DNA of 64,000 nucleotides, taken from Panax quinquefolius. Taxonomy: Eukaryota; Streptophyta; Magnoliopsida; Apiales; Araliaceae. The notes beneath the pieces are model-generated. The model was not told where the DNA came from and ran no database searches. It worked only from the letters and a program-made list of their open reading frames with translations. The translations under genes were made by a program, and so were the position numbers. Location: NCBI GenBank assembly GCA_020205615.1, contig CM035170.1:35278123-35342122 (forward strand), in the 5' to 3' direction. The number at the start of each line of letters is the position of its first letter. Position 1 is the first letter of the stretch. Shown in pieces: positions 23,211 through 36,371 of this stretch.

Positions 23211-24294
23211 TGTAAAATTAGGTATACATCACCCATCTTGGGTAGTCGATACATGGTACGTAATTTAAATACAACTTACTAATATAACTGCTGTACAATA
23301 CGATATAAACCGTGAGTTTGAATACAAATATTGTCTACTAGAGATATTATAAAACTCAAAAGGAGTCCTCATTATAATTATTATCACACTATTTCACGTA
23401 ATAAACTGAGGACTACTAATGCTATCCTCTCGACCATTACTCCGCTCCCCGACTCGTCCCAAATTTATATTCTCATTTCAAGAGAATAAAGAAAGAAAGG
23501 GTGAGCTCAACTAGCTCAAGAAGAAATATTATGACTAAGATAATGCGTAATAAATTATCATTAGCCTCACAAAAAAGTTAAAACCGATAAAATATAATGA
23601 ACATCAAGTTTAACTACAAATAACCAAAGAATCCATTAAAAGAGTCAAGTAGAAAAAATAAAATCTACTATCTTTTATGATTTAAAAGGTTTTTCATCAT
23701 CATATAATTTAGACTCACTTTTAATAAATATTCCACATCATCGAATCACCCCCGCACTACTACCAAGGATATTCTTTAAGATCACGACCACAATTATTCA
23801 TGCACTACGCCAAGAATATTTGTGGTATTCATTAATGGTCATGATCATGCCAACAATCAATGCCCATCAATGCACTACGCCAATCGAGGATTTTTACCAC
23901 ATCATTTGTAACATTACTACCATGATTACACATTACATAATCATCTCTCGTCATAATCATACCAAGTCCATCTATGCACTATCATGCACCATGCCACGTA
24001 TGACTTTCAACATAATATAAACATGAGGATGATGACAATGATATAAGAATTCAATAAAACAAGTTCAAGAATTAATTTATCTAGAAACCAATAACATCCA
24101 AATCACCAACATGATATCGCTTTTAGAGTAAAATTCAAGAATACCGAGAAGAATATTTCCATGAAAGAGATATCGATGAAGCGCAAATATCAAGGATATT
24201 CCACTAATTTCATGGAGTATAAGTCAAAGTTTTAACCAACTCGGTATAATAAAGAATGGAATAACAAAAGAAATCACCATGCACGCGATAGATC

Positions 24295-24690
24295 AAGACA
24301 GTTATTCAAAGTTATTCCAATGTAATAATAATCGAATTGAATCCAAAGTCCCATAGAAAACGCATGCAATGTGATATTCCAATGTAATAATAAAGAATGG
24401 AACCAGTCCCATGTAAAACACATGATGTGATGATGTTCCAATGTAATAATAAAGATTTTAAACCAGTCCGTAAAAACACACATGCATGTGATGTTCCAAT
24501 GTAATAATAATAAAGATTTTAACCAGTCCTGTAAAACACATGCATGTGATGTTAATAAAGATTTTAACCAGTCCTGTAAAACACACGCATGTGATGTTCC
24601 AATGTAATAATGTCACCAAGTCACCAGGTAAACCACGATATACAAAAGTTATTCCAATGTAATAATAAGCAATGGAATAACAATAATGGC
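24295..24690. repeat. Tandem repeats in A2 3' LTR
   Basis: Five to six units of about 60-70 bases, each with 'gttccaatgtaataataaag', 'accagtcc' and 'aaaacacatgcatgtgat'. The same array is at 31840-32225 in the other A2 LTR, with unit-number differences. Minus-strand open frames across both arrays are low-complexity repeats (YYYIGI-like), not proteins. Confidence 0.8.
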
Positions 24691-24880
24691 TTTTCATGAA
24701 TAAGAAAGAATAACACCCCTTACTTACTTTTTGGTACAAATAATATTCCCTACCTTAGCAGAACCAATATTCGAAAAGTAAAATATACTTTTCTTTCTCT
24801 CTTCTCTCTCTAGTAGTTCTCATAATTCGTAAGAAATAATGAAGGAATGAATTTTTCTTTAAGAAAAATGAAGGGTGCCT

Positions 24881-24890
24881 CTATTTATAG
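24881..24890 (-). promoter_or_regulatory. TATA box of A2 3' LTR
   Basis: CTATAAATAG on the minus strand, at the same LTR position as in A1 (1266-1275), A2 5' LTR (32411-32420) and A3 (48544-48553). Confidence 0.65.
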
Positions 24891-25926
24891 AAGATTTCAA
24901 AATGACTTTCGTAATATCAAAGAAACTACTTCATTTAAGGGGTAATTAACCTCGAAAATCAAAAGGGTTTACGCTTCGTAATATCAAAACAACTACTATT
25001 TCGATTAAGAATGTGAAACGATTAAGTCGATCGACGCCTATTACTGTCAAACGACAATTACTATCGACGAAGGTAATTACTATCAATATTAAGGTAAGGT
25101 AATAATACTATCATGACGGTAGGTAATTACTATCGACGGTTGAGGTAATTACTATCGATTTAATTACTAATTATTACTATCGACGAAGGTAATTACTATT
25201 CACAAAGGTAATTACTATCACGAAGGTAATTACTATCGACGAAGAGACTTTAGATGATGACATATGGGCCCCCATAAAATAATCAAACTTACCACAAACG
25301 CCTCATAATGTAATTTTTATATATACATCAAGGATCAATAAATATTACCACAAATCATTTTATTTTTAATCAACACATATTTAATCTTTCAACAATTATT
25401 AATCATTTATAACTTGTCGCCTCAATTAATAATAATAAACATATTATATGTGATGATACGTGACAATAATCAATCAATAATATAAGAGATATGATGCAAA
25501 GAATTATCGAAGTAATAATCGAGTATAGCTAAGTGACTTCTCACGTAAGATCAATAATCAATACCGTGCTACTATACAAACCACGCCAGACATCGCATTT
25601 TTTTTACCACCGTAGTTCAACAGCTTTAACTGTAAACACCTCCGCCGCCGTTTTTTATAGAAAAGATAATTTTGTCGCTTTCTAACTACGATAATACTTC
25701 CGCTAGGGGTCCACTAATGATTGAGCCGTCGCATTTAATATTCCCCGACAAAAAAATATTCCCCACCAAACGAATATTTTATAACAACTTGCTTACTTTG
25801 CAAAATTTATAAATATTACCCACAACTATAACATTATATCAAATTTATTCCATAATATTCAAAAATAATATTTATAGAAAATTCATCTTTATTTATAAAA
25901 GTCAGGTCTTACAACCTCCCTTCTTA

Positions 25927-28900
25927 TGAAATTTCGCCTCAAAATTAGGGTACGACTGGTATGTCAAGAGGTAAGGATACCTTGATTTCATTTCGCATTC
26001 TAACTCCCAAGTCATTTCTCAACATCGTGGTTCCTCCACAAAACTTCGACTTGAGGTATAACCTCGAGCGTAGAATATGTTCCTTCTTATCCAAGATTTG
26101 AACAGAACCTCTTCATACGCCAAATCTTCCGCTATTTCGTCCTGCTTCTAACTCAATAATATGGTTCGGTCTTTCACATATTTACGTAATATGGATATGT
26201 GAAAAACGCATGAACACGAGACATATTTCACAGAAGAAAGTTTAGTCTATAGCCACGCCCTACTCGATCGAGGATTAAAATGGACCGATGAATCGAGGAT
26301 TAAGTTTTCCTCTTTTTCAAATCTTGTAACTCCTTTCCATGGAGCAACTTTAACAACACACGATCTCCTATATCGAATTCCACGCCCTTTCGATGAAGAT
26401 CAAGATAACTCTTTTGTCGATTTTGTGAGGTTTTTATACGCTGTTTGATCGCTTTGAATCTTTTCCGTAGTCATACGCATTAACTCCGGCCCCAACAACG
26501 CTGCTTCACCCACCTCATCCCAAAGATACCGAGAACGACACTTTCTTCCATACAACGCTCAATGGAGCCATGCCAATACTTGCTTGATAACTCGTTGTCA
26601 GAGGAAAACTCCACCAATGGTAAGAACTTGTCCCAACTTCCTCAAATCAAGGACACAGTCTTAATAGATCTTCAAGAGTTTGAATAGTCCTCTCCGATCG
26701 TCCGTCCGTCTCCGAGGATGATATGCCGAAGCTAAATCGTAAGTCCGCGCTCATAGCTTTTTTTGCAACTAACCCAAAATCGTGAAGTGAATCTTCGGTC
26801 TCGATCGTAAACTATGGATACCGCATACCATGCGCCTTACAATCTCGCTTATGTACATACGAGCAAGACGCTCAAGTATAAGTTTCAGATTTGCAAGAAA
26901 AATGAGCGCACTTGGTCAATCTATCAACAATGACCCAAATCGCATCAACGCCTTTGAGAAACCTTAGAAGACCGCAGAATCTAAATCCATGGTAATGTGC
27001 TCCCACTTCCATTCTGAATTTCAAGTGGTTGCAAATGGACCTTTTGGTACTTGATGCTCCGCTTAACTCGCTGACAAGTTAGACACCTTTGAGATAAACA
27101 AATACTATCTCTCTCTCTTCATATTGCTTCCACCAAAATGTATTTACTTAATATCATGATACATTTTGGTACTCCCAGTGATGGATTGCAAATGGTGTGT
27201 CAGGCGCCCCATCATGATATTATACTTTTAAATCGTGGTCGTTAGAACACAAAGTCCGGAGTCGACTCAAGTATTCCTTCTTCATCGATTCTTGCTTCCT
27301 AAGATAGCACCTTCTTGCACTTTCTTCCTCATACGATCACCTCCGTGTCCGTCAGAGCTTTGAAAGCCTTTTAACTTTATCGATTAAAGTTGCCTCTACT
27401 CAGATACTCGCTATCATCACACGCGTCCCCGAGTCTCTTTAACTCTATCTCCATCCTTTGCAAGTCACACAAAATGGGCTCATATGCTGACACAATAACG
27501 CACTCAGATTTCGCATATGATCTTCTACTCAATGCGCCACCCACCACGCTCGCTTTTCCAGATGGTATCGATGGTATGATCATAATCTTTCAATAGCTCA
27601 AGCCAACGTCGTTGTCGCATGTCGAGTTCCTTTTGAGTGAAGAAATATTTGAGGCTTTTACGATCCGTAGAAGATCTCCACTTTCTCCCCATACAAGTAA
27701 TGCCTCCAAATTTTAAGTGAAGAAGACAATAAATGCTAACTCTAGATCATGAGTAGGATAATTCCTCTCATATTCTTTTTGAGTTGTCGCGAGGCATAGG
27801 CTATAACTTTTCCATGTCGATGAGAACACATCCCAACCTTTTCGCCCAAGCATCATCAGAGATGACAAATCCTCCCGAGCCGATGGTATCACGTAACAAA
27901 ATAAAAATAAGTCTCCTCTCGAAGTTCTTGAAAACTCTTCTCACATTCTTCGCCCCCAACCGAACTTTCAGATCTTTTCGAGTCACCGAAATAATGGAGT
28001 AGCGATTCGAGAAAATCCTTCCACGAATCTCCGATAATAACCAAATAAACCGAGAAAGCTACGATTTTCTATTATCGATTTAGGTTGTTCCTACTTTTCA
28101 ATAGCTTCAATCTTTGCTGGTCAACAGATATTCCACGACTTGATACCACGCGCCCAAGGAATGCTACTTCTTCAAGCCGTAACTCGATTTTCTTCAACTC
28201 GCATAAAGCTTATATTCACGGCTTTTGGAGTGTCACCTTTCAAGTGTTGCTTTCATGATCTTCACTACTTTTGAATAAATAAGGATGTCATCAATAAAGA
28301 CGACCACAAAGTGATCCAAATATTCCTCAATACTTGGCTCATCATATCCATGAAGGCAAAGAGAGCATTAGTCAATCCAAAGGACACGACTAGAATTCAT
28401 AATGCCCGCATCGAAGTTCCGAAAAGCCGCCTTTGAATGTCACGGCTCTAATCTTCAATCGGTGATATCCTAACGAAGATCAATCTTTGAAAAGAATTTG
28501 CCTCTCAGAAACGGGTCAAACAGTCATCAATACGCGGCAATGGATACCTATTTTTGATGGTGACATGATTCAACTCCCGATAATCAATACAAAGTCGATA
28601 CTCCCATCTTTCTTCTTCACGAATAGAATGTGAGCACCCCAAGGAGAAGTACTAGACTAATAAAGCCAATGTCTAACAATTCCTCGCAGCTGGGTCTTTA
28701 ACTCCTCAAGTTCAATAGAGCTATTCGACATGGGGGGCTTTGGAAATAGGTTTTGTACCGTGTTCAAGGTCGATACAAAATTCAATTTCACGCCTGGGGT
28801 AGGCCAGAAGTTCTTCTGGAATACGCCAGAAATTTATTAACAATAGAAATATCGCTCAAAACCGACGATTTTTGTTTAAATCAGCGATATGAGCTAAGAA

Positions 28901-30600
28901 AGCTTTGACATCCGCTTTTCAATAAACGAATAGCTTTTTATGGCTTGAGATGACCGTGATTGATTTTAATGGTTTGGTCGCTTGAATTCGATAATAGGTT
29001 GATTAGAAATATGAAAGCTAACAACCTTACGAAAAACAATCAATTTTTGCATGATAAGTAGTTAACCAATCAATCCCTAGAATCACGCCAAATGCAAGTA
29101 TTTTTAATGAAATAAGATCGATGTGTAATGTGAGGGTACCGATTTGAACCAAACAAGACTTATAAACAAAGGGATGTAATGAAGGTTTCTCCCAACCGAG
29201 TTTCCACAGATAAGTCAAAGTCTAATTTCTCCTGAGTCAAATTTAATCGATGAGCGCAAGTAGAGAAATAAAAGAATGGGTAGAACCCAGATCAAATAAA
29301 GTATAGACTTCATTAGAGTTTATGATAAGCTTACCCGTGATGACCTCATTCGGTTCCTTGCTCTTCTCCGGAGGTCACAACAAACGCCTCCCTCAGACTA
29401 CCGGCTTTGACTTTTTTCCGACTACTTACTTTTGGTGCCCATCCTAGTTGAATTTGTCTTCTAGAAACGACAAAATCGAGCTAAGTGACCTTCTTCCACA
29501 ATTATAACACGCTTTGACTGCATGGCGCAGCTTGATCGATGTGTCCTCTCTCCCGCATTTGAAGCATACGATAGTGGTCTTTCTCCTTCCTTAACAACGG
29601 TGTCAGTGTCGACGCCTTTCCATCATCATTGAATCTCCTTTTCTTGAAATGTCCATTCTTATTGTTTTGGCCCCGACACCACCGGTGGTTACCATATCGC
29701 CCGCTGATTCCTCCCACGCTTGTTGTCACCGCTCATGACTACTCTCACCGGTATTATAATTTTGCTTACCGCTTCTTTTTAAGTCATTGACTCGTTATCG
29801 CGCTTCCACTAATCGAGCCCTATTTACAACATCCTAATACAAACACGCTTTATGAGAAAATAAGATGTCGACGATTCCCGCTTCAAACCTCTTAAAAACA
29901 TTCGCCATTCTTCTCTCTTCATTATCCACCAAGTGGGACGAAAACCGTGATAACTCCGCAAATTTTGCCTCAGATCATCGCGACACTACCCTGGCCATAT
30001 TGTTTTGTTCCAACTTGATAAACTCCACCTCCTTCATGTGGCGAATACTTTCTGTGAAAGTATTTGTCGCTGAATGCCTCCCCGAACTTCTCCCAAGATA
30101 TCTTCAAGACAAAGAAGTCGAGTACGCTTTTACCCGATTCCCACCAAAGAATCCGCCTCCCGCAACATAAAGGCGGCAAAGGGAACCTTTTTCTCCTGAG
30201 CATCCCAAGACATCAAATATCTTGTAATCTGCTTTATCCATGCTTCCGCCAAGTAAGTGGTTTTGCTTCTCCCTTAAACTCCGGTGGTCCCAGCCTTGAA
30301 TTGTTTAATGGACCGCCTCGAGAGTTTTCCGTGTTTCCACCCCACGCTTTTGGACAGAGTCGCCTCGCCATTGCCGTATAAATCGTGAAAAGCCTCCTAA
30401 CATTCGATCATTCATCATTTGGTCAAGTTGTTGTTGTTTGTATGAGGATTGTCGCCTTCCCGATGCACATTATCCTCGATTATCGATATGTGGTGAATCA
30501 ACGATCGCTCGTGCTCCATCATTATTCTCAACATTCTCGATGTCATTTTCAGACATCGCCACAAAACAAAAGGTTAATCGACATGTAACAAATTATCCCT
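25927..30600 (-). pseudogene. A2 gag-pol with chromodomain, reversed and heavily degraded
   Basis: Minus-strand domains from right to left on the map: Gag about 30540-29600; zinc-knuckle area about 29480-29520; protease ([16 protein letters not shown] at ~29040); reverse transcriptase 28720-28020, with the catalytic region near 28290; RNase H 27980-27530; integrase zinc domain 27220-27040, core to ~26580 including SDRDPRF-like sequence at ~26790, and C-terminal NPRFIGPF at ~26330; chromodomain-like tail 26060-25970 (phrases MTWELECEMKSRYPYL). Frames change every 100-200 bases and no long frame survives. The chromodomain places family A near Del/Tekay. Gag here keeps the 5' sequence that A1 lost. 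Confidence 0.85.
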
Positions 30601-30732
30601 ATATTCTCGACCGACCAATAAAATAGACATAAACTTAGTAGGTCATACTAGCGGTAAGGTATTCCCCTGCTCCCCCTCCTAGTACTATTCTCACATCTTA
30701 GCCAGGATCATATCCCTAAGCTCGATACTAAC

Positions 30733-33468
30733 CGCGACGCCCCCAAAATTAGGTATACATCACCCATCTCGGGTAGTCGATACATGGTACATGTAATTTA
30801 AATACAACTTACTAATATAACTGCTGTGTAATAATACGATATAAACCGTGAGTTTGAATACAAATATTGTCTACTAGATATTATACAAACTCAAAAGGAG
30901 TCCTCATTACAATTATTATCACACTATTTCACGTATTAAAGAGAGGACTACTAATGCTATCCTCTCGACCATTACTCCGCTCCCCGACTCGTCCCAAATA
31001 TATTCTCATTTCCTCAAGAGAAAAGGAAAGAAAGGGTGAGCTCAACTAGCTCAAGAAGAAATATTATGACTAAGATAATGCGTAATAAATTATCATTAGC
31101 CTACAACAAAGTTAAAACCGATAAAATATAATGAACATCAAGTTTAACTACAATGAACCAAAGAATCCATTAAAAGAGTCAAGTAGAAAAAATAAAATCT
31201 ACTATCTTTTATGATTTAAAAGGTTTTTCATCATCATATATAGCCGAGACTCACTTTTTATAAATATTCCACATCATCGAATCACCCCCGCACTACTACT
31301 ACCAAGGATATTCTTTAAGATCACGACCACAATTATTCATGCACTACGCCAAGAATATTAGTCAGGTATTCATTAATGGTCATGATCATGCCAACAACTC
31401 GCCCATCAATGCACTACGCCCAATCGAGGATTTTTACCACATCATTTGTAACATTACTACCATGATTACAATCGAATAGTCTCTCGTCATAATCATAATC
31501 ATACAAGTCCATCTATGCACTACAGTGCCACAATATTTACTTTCAACATAATATAAAAATGAGGATGATGACAATGATATAAGAATTCAATAAAACAAGT
31601 TCAAGAATTAATTTATCTAGAACCAATAACATCCAAATGTCAACACGATATCGCTTTGTAGAGTAAAATTCAAGAATACCGAGAAGAATATTTCCATGAA
31701 AGGATATCGATGAAGCGCAAATATCAAGGATATTCCACTAATTTCATGGAGTATAGAAGTCAAAGTTTTAACCAACCGGGTATAATAAAGAATGGAATAA
31801 CAAAAGAAATCACCACGCATGCATGCATCAAGATGATAAAGTTATTCCAATGAAAATAATAAATAATTCCAATGTAATAATAATATAATCTAATCAATAA
31901 TAAAGAAAACCAGTCCCAATAAAACACATGCATGTATGATATTCCAAATGTAATAATAAAGAATGGAACCAGTCCCACCTGAAACACATGCATGTGTGAT
32001 GTTCCAATGTATAATAATAAAGATGGAACCAGTCCTGTAAAAAACACATGCATGTGATGTTCCAATGTAATAATAATAAAGATTTTAACCAGTCCTGTAA
32101 AAACACACATGTATAATGATGTTCCAATGTAAAACAATATGAATGTCACCAAGTATAGGTAAAAGTATAGGGTAAACCACGATACAAAGTTATTCCAATG
32201 TAATAATAATAAGCAATGGAATAACAACAGCTTCTTCATGAATAAGAAAGAATAACACCCCTTACTTTTAACAAGAGATTAATATTCCCTACCTTAAGAA
32301 CCAAATATCGAAAAGTGAAGTAGCAGTCTTCTTTTTTCTTCTTCTCTCTCTATACTTTCTCTCTATAGTTTCAATGAATTCGTGAAGAAATAATGAAGGA
32401 ATGAGCTTCTCTATTTATAGAAAACCGAGGGTGGCTTTGGTCTTAACGGCATGTCAAAATGACTTTGGTAATATCAAGAGACAACTACTATTCAAAAGGG
32501 GTAATTAACCTCAGAACAAAAGGCAAGTGGTTTAACGCTCGTAATATCAAACGACAACTATTCGATTCTCGAATGTGTGAAACGACTAGTGGTTCGACGG
32601 TAATTACTAACGACTAATTACGAAGGTTCGACGTATCGACGAAGGTAATTACTATCGACGGTTGTAATTACTATACTCGACGAAGGTAATTACTATTAAA
32701 AGGTAATTACTATCGACGGTAATTACTATTCACGTAAGGTAATTACTATTCACAAAGGTAATTACTATCACAAAGGTAATTACTATCGACTCTAAGAGAC
32801 TCTTAGATGATGACATATACGGGCCCCCATAAAATAATCAAACTTACCACAAACGCCTCATAATGTACTTTTATATACATCAAGGATCAATAAATATTAC
32901 CACAAATCATTTTATTTTTAATCAACACATATTTAATCTTTCAACAATTATTAATCATTTATAACTTGTCGCCTCAATTATTAATAATAATATATTATAT
33001 GTATGATAATCGCGTGACAATAATCAATCAATAATATAAGAGATATGATGCAAAGAATTATCGTAGTAATAATCGAGTATAGCTAAGTGACTTCTCACGT
33101 AAGATCAATAATCAATACCGCAGCTACTACTACACAACTACGCCAGACATCGCATTTTTACCACCGGTAGTTCAACAGCTTTTAATTGTAGAATACCTCC
33201 GCCGTTATTTTTATAGAAAGATAATTTTGTCGCTTTTCTAACTACGATAATACTTCCGCTGTGGGGTCCACCAATGATTGAGCCGTCCGTATTTAATATT
33301 CCCCGACAAAAAGAATATTCCCCACCAAAAATAATATTTTATAACAACTTGCTTACTTTGCAAAATTTATAAATATTACCCACAACTATAACATTATATC
33401 AAATTTATTCCATAATATTCAAAAATAATATTTATAGAAAATTCATCTTTATTTATAAAAGTTGGGGT
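30733..33468 (-). repeat. A2 5' LTR (reverse strand)
   Basis: On the plus strand it starts CGCGACGCCCCC, where A3 has TGTGACGCCCCC, so the terminal TG/CA is mutated, and it runs to 'aaaagttggggt' at 33468. TATA at 32420-32411 (minus), minisatellite 32590-32795, ~60-base repeats 31840-32225. The neighbouring primer site (minus 30732-30715, 'ttagtatcgagctta') is iMet-like. Confidence 0.85.
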
Positions 33469-33981
33469 AATAAATATTTCTTGAACCTTAATTCCTTGTG
33501 TTGAATGGTTCAATCATTTGTATAGTTTATTACCATTTGGAGTAAGCATTGTTTCCAGCTTGCTATCAATTAGTGTATGTTCGGTAACTAAATTTCTAAT
33601 TTGGCAAGATCACAGACCTAGCTTATTATTGTTCAAGCCAAGGTTTATCATTTTTTTCATTTTGATCAATACTTATGCTCTCTAGTTATATTAAAGCATG
33701 AGTTTAGAATATAGTTAGTTCACCTATGATTCTCAAATGTTCTATGTTATGTACTATTAAACAACTATTGTGTTATCAAGCATTATTGATTCAACTAGTT
33801 CCCTAGTTGATGATCATTAAACTTCAAATTACCCTTGAAAGCTTATCCAAACCAAACTTTCTTTGGTGCAGATTTGTACACTAAATATTGAGATGAACAA
33901 CCCTATTATTAGGGGTTTATGCTTAGCGTTTAAATGGTTGTGCATAATACATTGTACGAATGGCTGATCCCCCAAAGTACG
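33469..33981 (+). repeat. Element D 5' LTR, second part
   Basis: Lies between A2 and F. It is assigned to D because F's duplication joins it cleanly to 41676-42240, which ends in an LTR end plus primer site just before D gag. The 3' LTR of D is truncated before this point, so no direct LTR-LTR comparison is possible. It contains the hairpin module at 33847-33981: CCAAACCAAAC...TTTGGTG, then CCCT (33901-33904) and AGGG (33911-33914). Confidence 0.65.
33977..33981. repeat. Target-site duplication of F, left
   Basis: GTACG immediately before the F LTR. The same five bases follow F at 41676-41680. Confidence 0.9.
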
Positions 33982-36350
33982 TGTGACAACCTGAATTTTT
34001 ATAAATTATTAAAATATGAATTTAATAACTAAAATTCTTATTATGAGATGTTTTGAGTTTGAGTATGTATATATACGTGTTATAGATGTTGAAATATATG
34101 ATCTGGTGTGAAGAGAAATATATTCATATATTGGGAAAGTGAGGTTTAATAGTTAAGTTAACTATTGAAGGAATTAATTGAATTTAGTAATTAATTTTAA
34201 ATATTTATTGAATTAAAAAATATTTTAATTAATTTATTTATTGAGAAATAAATAATTGATAAATTGTGGAGAATTAATTTAGTAACTAAATTGATTAATG
34301 TAAATTAAATTGAGTAATGATAATTTTATCTCAAGGATTTAATTTAAGGAAATAATTAAATTAAATCAATTGCTTCAATATTTAAGAAAATAATTAAATT
34401 AAATGAATTACTTAATTTATTTAGAAATAAATAAATTAAATAAAGTAACGTTTCTAATTTATTAATTAAATTAGATATATAATTATTTATTAATTATAAG
34501 TATAATGATAATAAGATTTTTATTATTATTATTATAAGTTATTCAAATTAACTAAACTAAAGTTATTTAAATTAATCAACTAAAGGTGTGACATTAATCT
34601 ATATAATATAAGGTTATTAAAATAATCTAGTTGGGAGTTATGTGTTAGCCAAACAAGGCCTTGTGGCCTTTAGTTTTTTTCAACTGATGCAACCTTTTTG
34701 ATTTTGTACCTGACGTTGGTGGGGGAGTGGGAGTCAGTTTATTTTTACGGTTCTTATTTTTCGCTAAGGCTAGACAATATAGAAATACACTGAATAAGCT
34801 TTCCATAGACTCTGGAACGGACTAATTCCGACTTCGGAGCAAGGAGTTATGACATTTCAAAGTAGTTAATGTCAAATCATCCAACAAATTCTAGAGCGCT
34901 CCCTTGTATGGATTTTCTGGAATGTTGTGCTTGGAATTTGAAGATGGTCTATGAATGAAAGTTGTAGCCCCAGAAGTTAGCTTTGCGTGGGCATAAGAAT
35001 CTCTCAAAAATGTTTTAAAACGAATTAGGTATGACTATTTTAGCGAGACATGGTAAAGTAGAGAAAAAAAAATTAAAAACTGTTACGATTGGGCATTTTT
35101 AAGTTCTGTTTTGGGCTGCCTGTGATGTCTAAAATGGGTGGCATATATCTTCTAAATATATTCTCTTATGATGTTTATAGCATATCCAAATTTTGGGGCA
35201 AACTAACTTACGAATTAAAAACTACAAAATCGCAAAAGTGGCTTTATCATGAAGATGGTTAGCTTGCCCAAAGAAACGCCTCAGAACGATTGACTGAGAC
35301 TCCTTTGAAGCTCTCAATTGACGTGTTTAAAGTACCCAAAATGTTTAGCTAAAATTTTACTTAAATAGGTGGGTATACCACCCATATTATATCCAAAACT
35401 TGACGTATAAAGGATCAATGTCATGGGAAATATAAAATGGCAGAGCATGGGGTGAGCAAGACTAGGAACGCTGCGACAATAAACAAGTTTGAGTAATTTC
35501 TACAATTGGTGTTGTATTTTAATATGTGGCTGCACCACCTCTAGCCTACACAAAAGTTTAGGATGATTAAACTAATAAACTAAAATATGAGGAACCTTTA
35601 TTTGGTGTAAAAAGGTTAAAACAAATTAAGTTTCTAAATAAACTAATATTCGTTGAGTAAGAATAAATAATATTAGTTTGTATAAAACTAATAATTATTA
35701 TTGATGAATATACATGCATGTTTTCTAACATATTTAATTATTTAATATGTGCATACATGTAAATATAATTCTGTAGGAATTGTGGAGAAATCTAGGTTAA
35801 CTTTTGTGGTAATCTCCAATCAAGGCAAGTTTTTCAGTTCTATTATGTTTGTGGATTAAATGTGATTATGTGGTGAGTTATATACCATATTTTATGAATT
35901 GTTAAAGTCAAAATATACTAAGTTAATTGGGTTATGGAACTCAATTTATACGAGCTCAACCTTGCAAATAACCACTTTTGCAGGTTCAAGATTTAATGTA
36001 AAGTTTTGTGTTACTTGAAAGACATGAATCAGATGTGATACTTGAAGATTTATATACTTTGGTTGTGTTATTATTATTTGAACCATGTTTAAGGTTTCGA
36101 ATAATGTATTAATGTTGAATTGTAATACTTTTTTGCGAATGTAAACTATTGTAGTATTAAAATGATTATGAGATATTTAGATTTAAAGGTTGAATGTTTT
36201 GGGAACGAGGATAGTTTGTAATAGAAAATTTTAATTATTCCGCAAATTTCAATGGTTGTATTATCGTTTAATGATGTAAAATTAGAGGTTGAATGTATTA
36301 TTAACGAATCAAGTCGAGAATTAAATTGTATGAATTTTGGGGTCGTTACT
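33982..36350 (+). repeat. Element F 5' LTR
   Basis: 2,369 bases. TATA-like CTATATAATATAAGG at 34599-34613. It contains about 260 bases (34666-34928) absent from the 3' LTR and lacks about 120 bases found there (41157-41275). Short open frames have no recognisable domain. Confidence 0.9.
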
Positions 36351-36353
36351 GAT

Positions 36354-36371
36354 TGGTATCAAAGTCAGAGG
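36354..36371 (+). other. Primer-binding site of element F
   Basis: TGGTATCAAAGTCAGAGG, three bases after the LTR. Initiator-Met type, with the same TGGTATCAAAG start as element B. Confidence 0.8.

Larger units (their letters stand above)
23211..25913 (-). repeat. A2 3' LTR (reverse strand)
   Basis: Minus-strand start TGTAAGACC at 25913, TATA box CTATAAATAG at 24890-24881, a minisatellite at 25040-25250 and ~60-base repeats at 24295-24690. The 'cttaca' end adjoins the tract ACCTCCCTTCTTA (25914-25926, reading as a polypurine tract on the minus strand). The left edge lacks the first LTR bases. Confidence 0.85.
23211..33468 (-). mobile_element. Element A2: full-length but decayed family A copy, reversed
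   Basis: Plus-strand order is 3' LTR (23211-25913), polypurine tract, reversed pol and gag, primer site, 5' LTR (30733-33468). Both outer ends have lost the terminal LTR bases (left lacks 'ggcgccccc', right lacks 'cttaca') and no target duplication is visible. It interrupts the D 5' LTR, which resumes at 33469. Compared with A1, A3 and A4, this copy carries dense small changes, often TCG or CG where the others have TG, GG or GGCC. Confidence 0.85.

Noticed and set aside
24274..24739. Minus-strand frames rich in YYYIGI and CFTGLV
   Set aside because: They are translations of the ~60-bp tandem repeats in the A2 LTR; the same occurs at 31760-32239.
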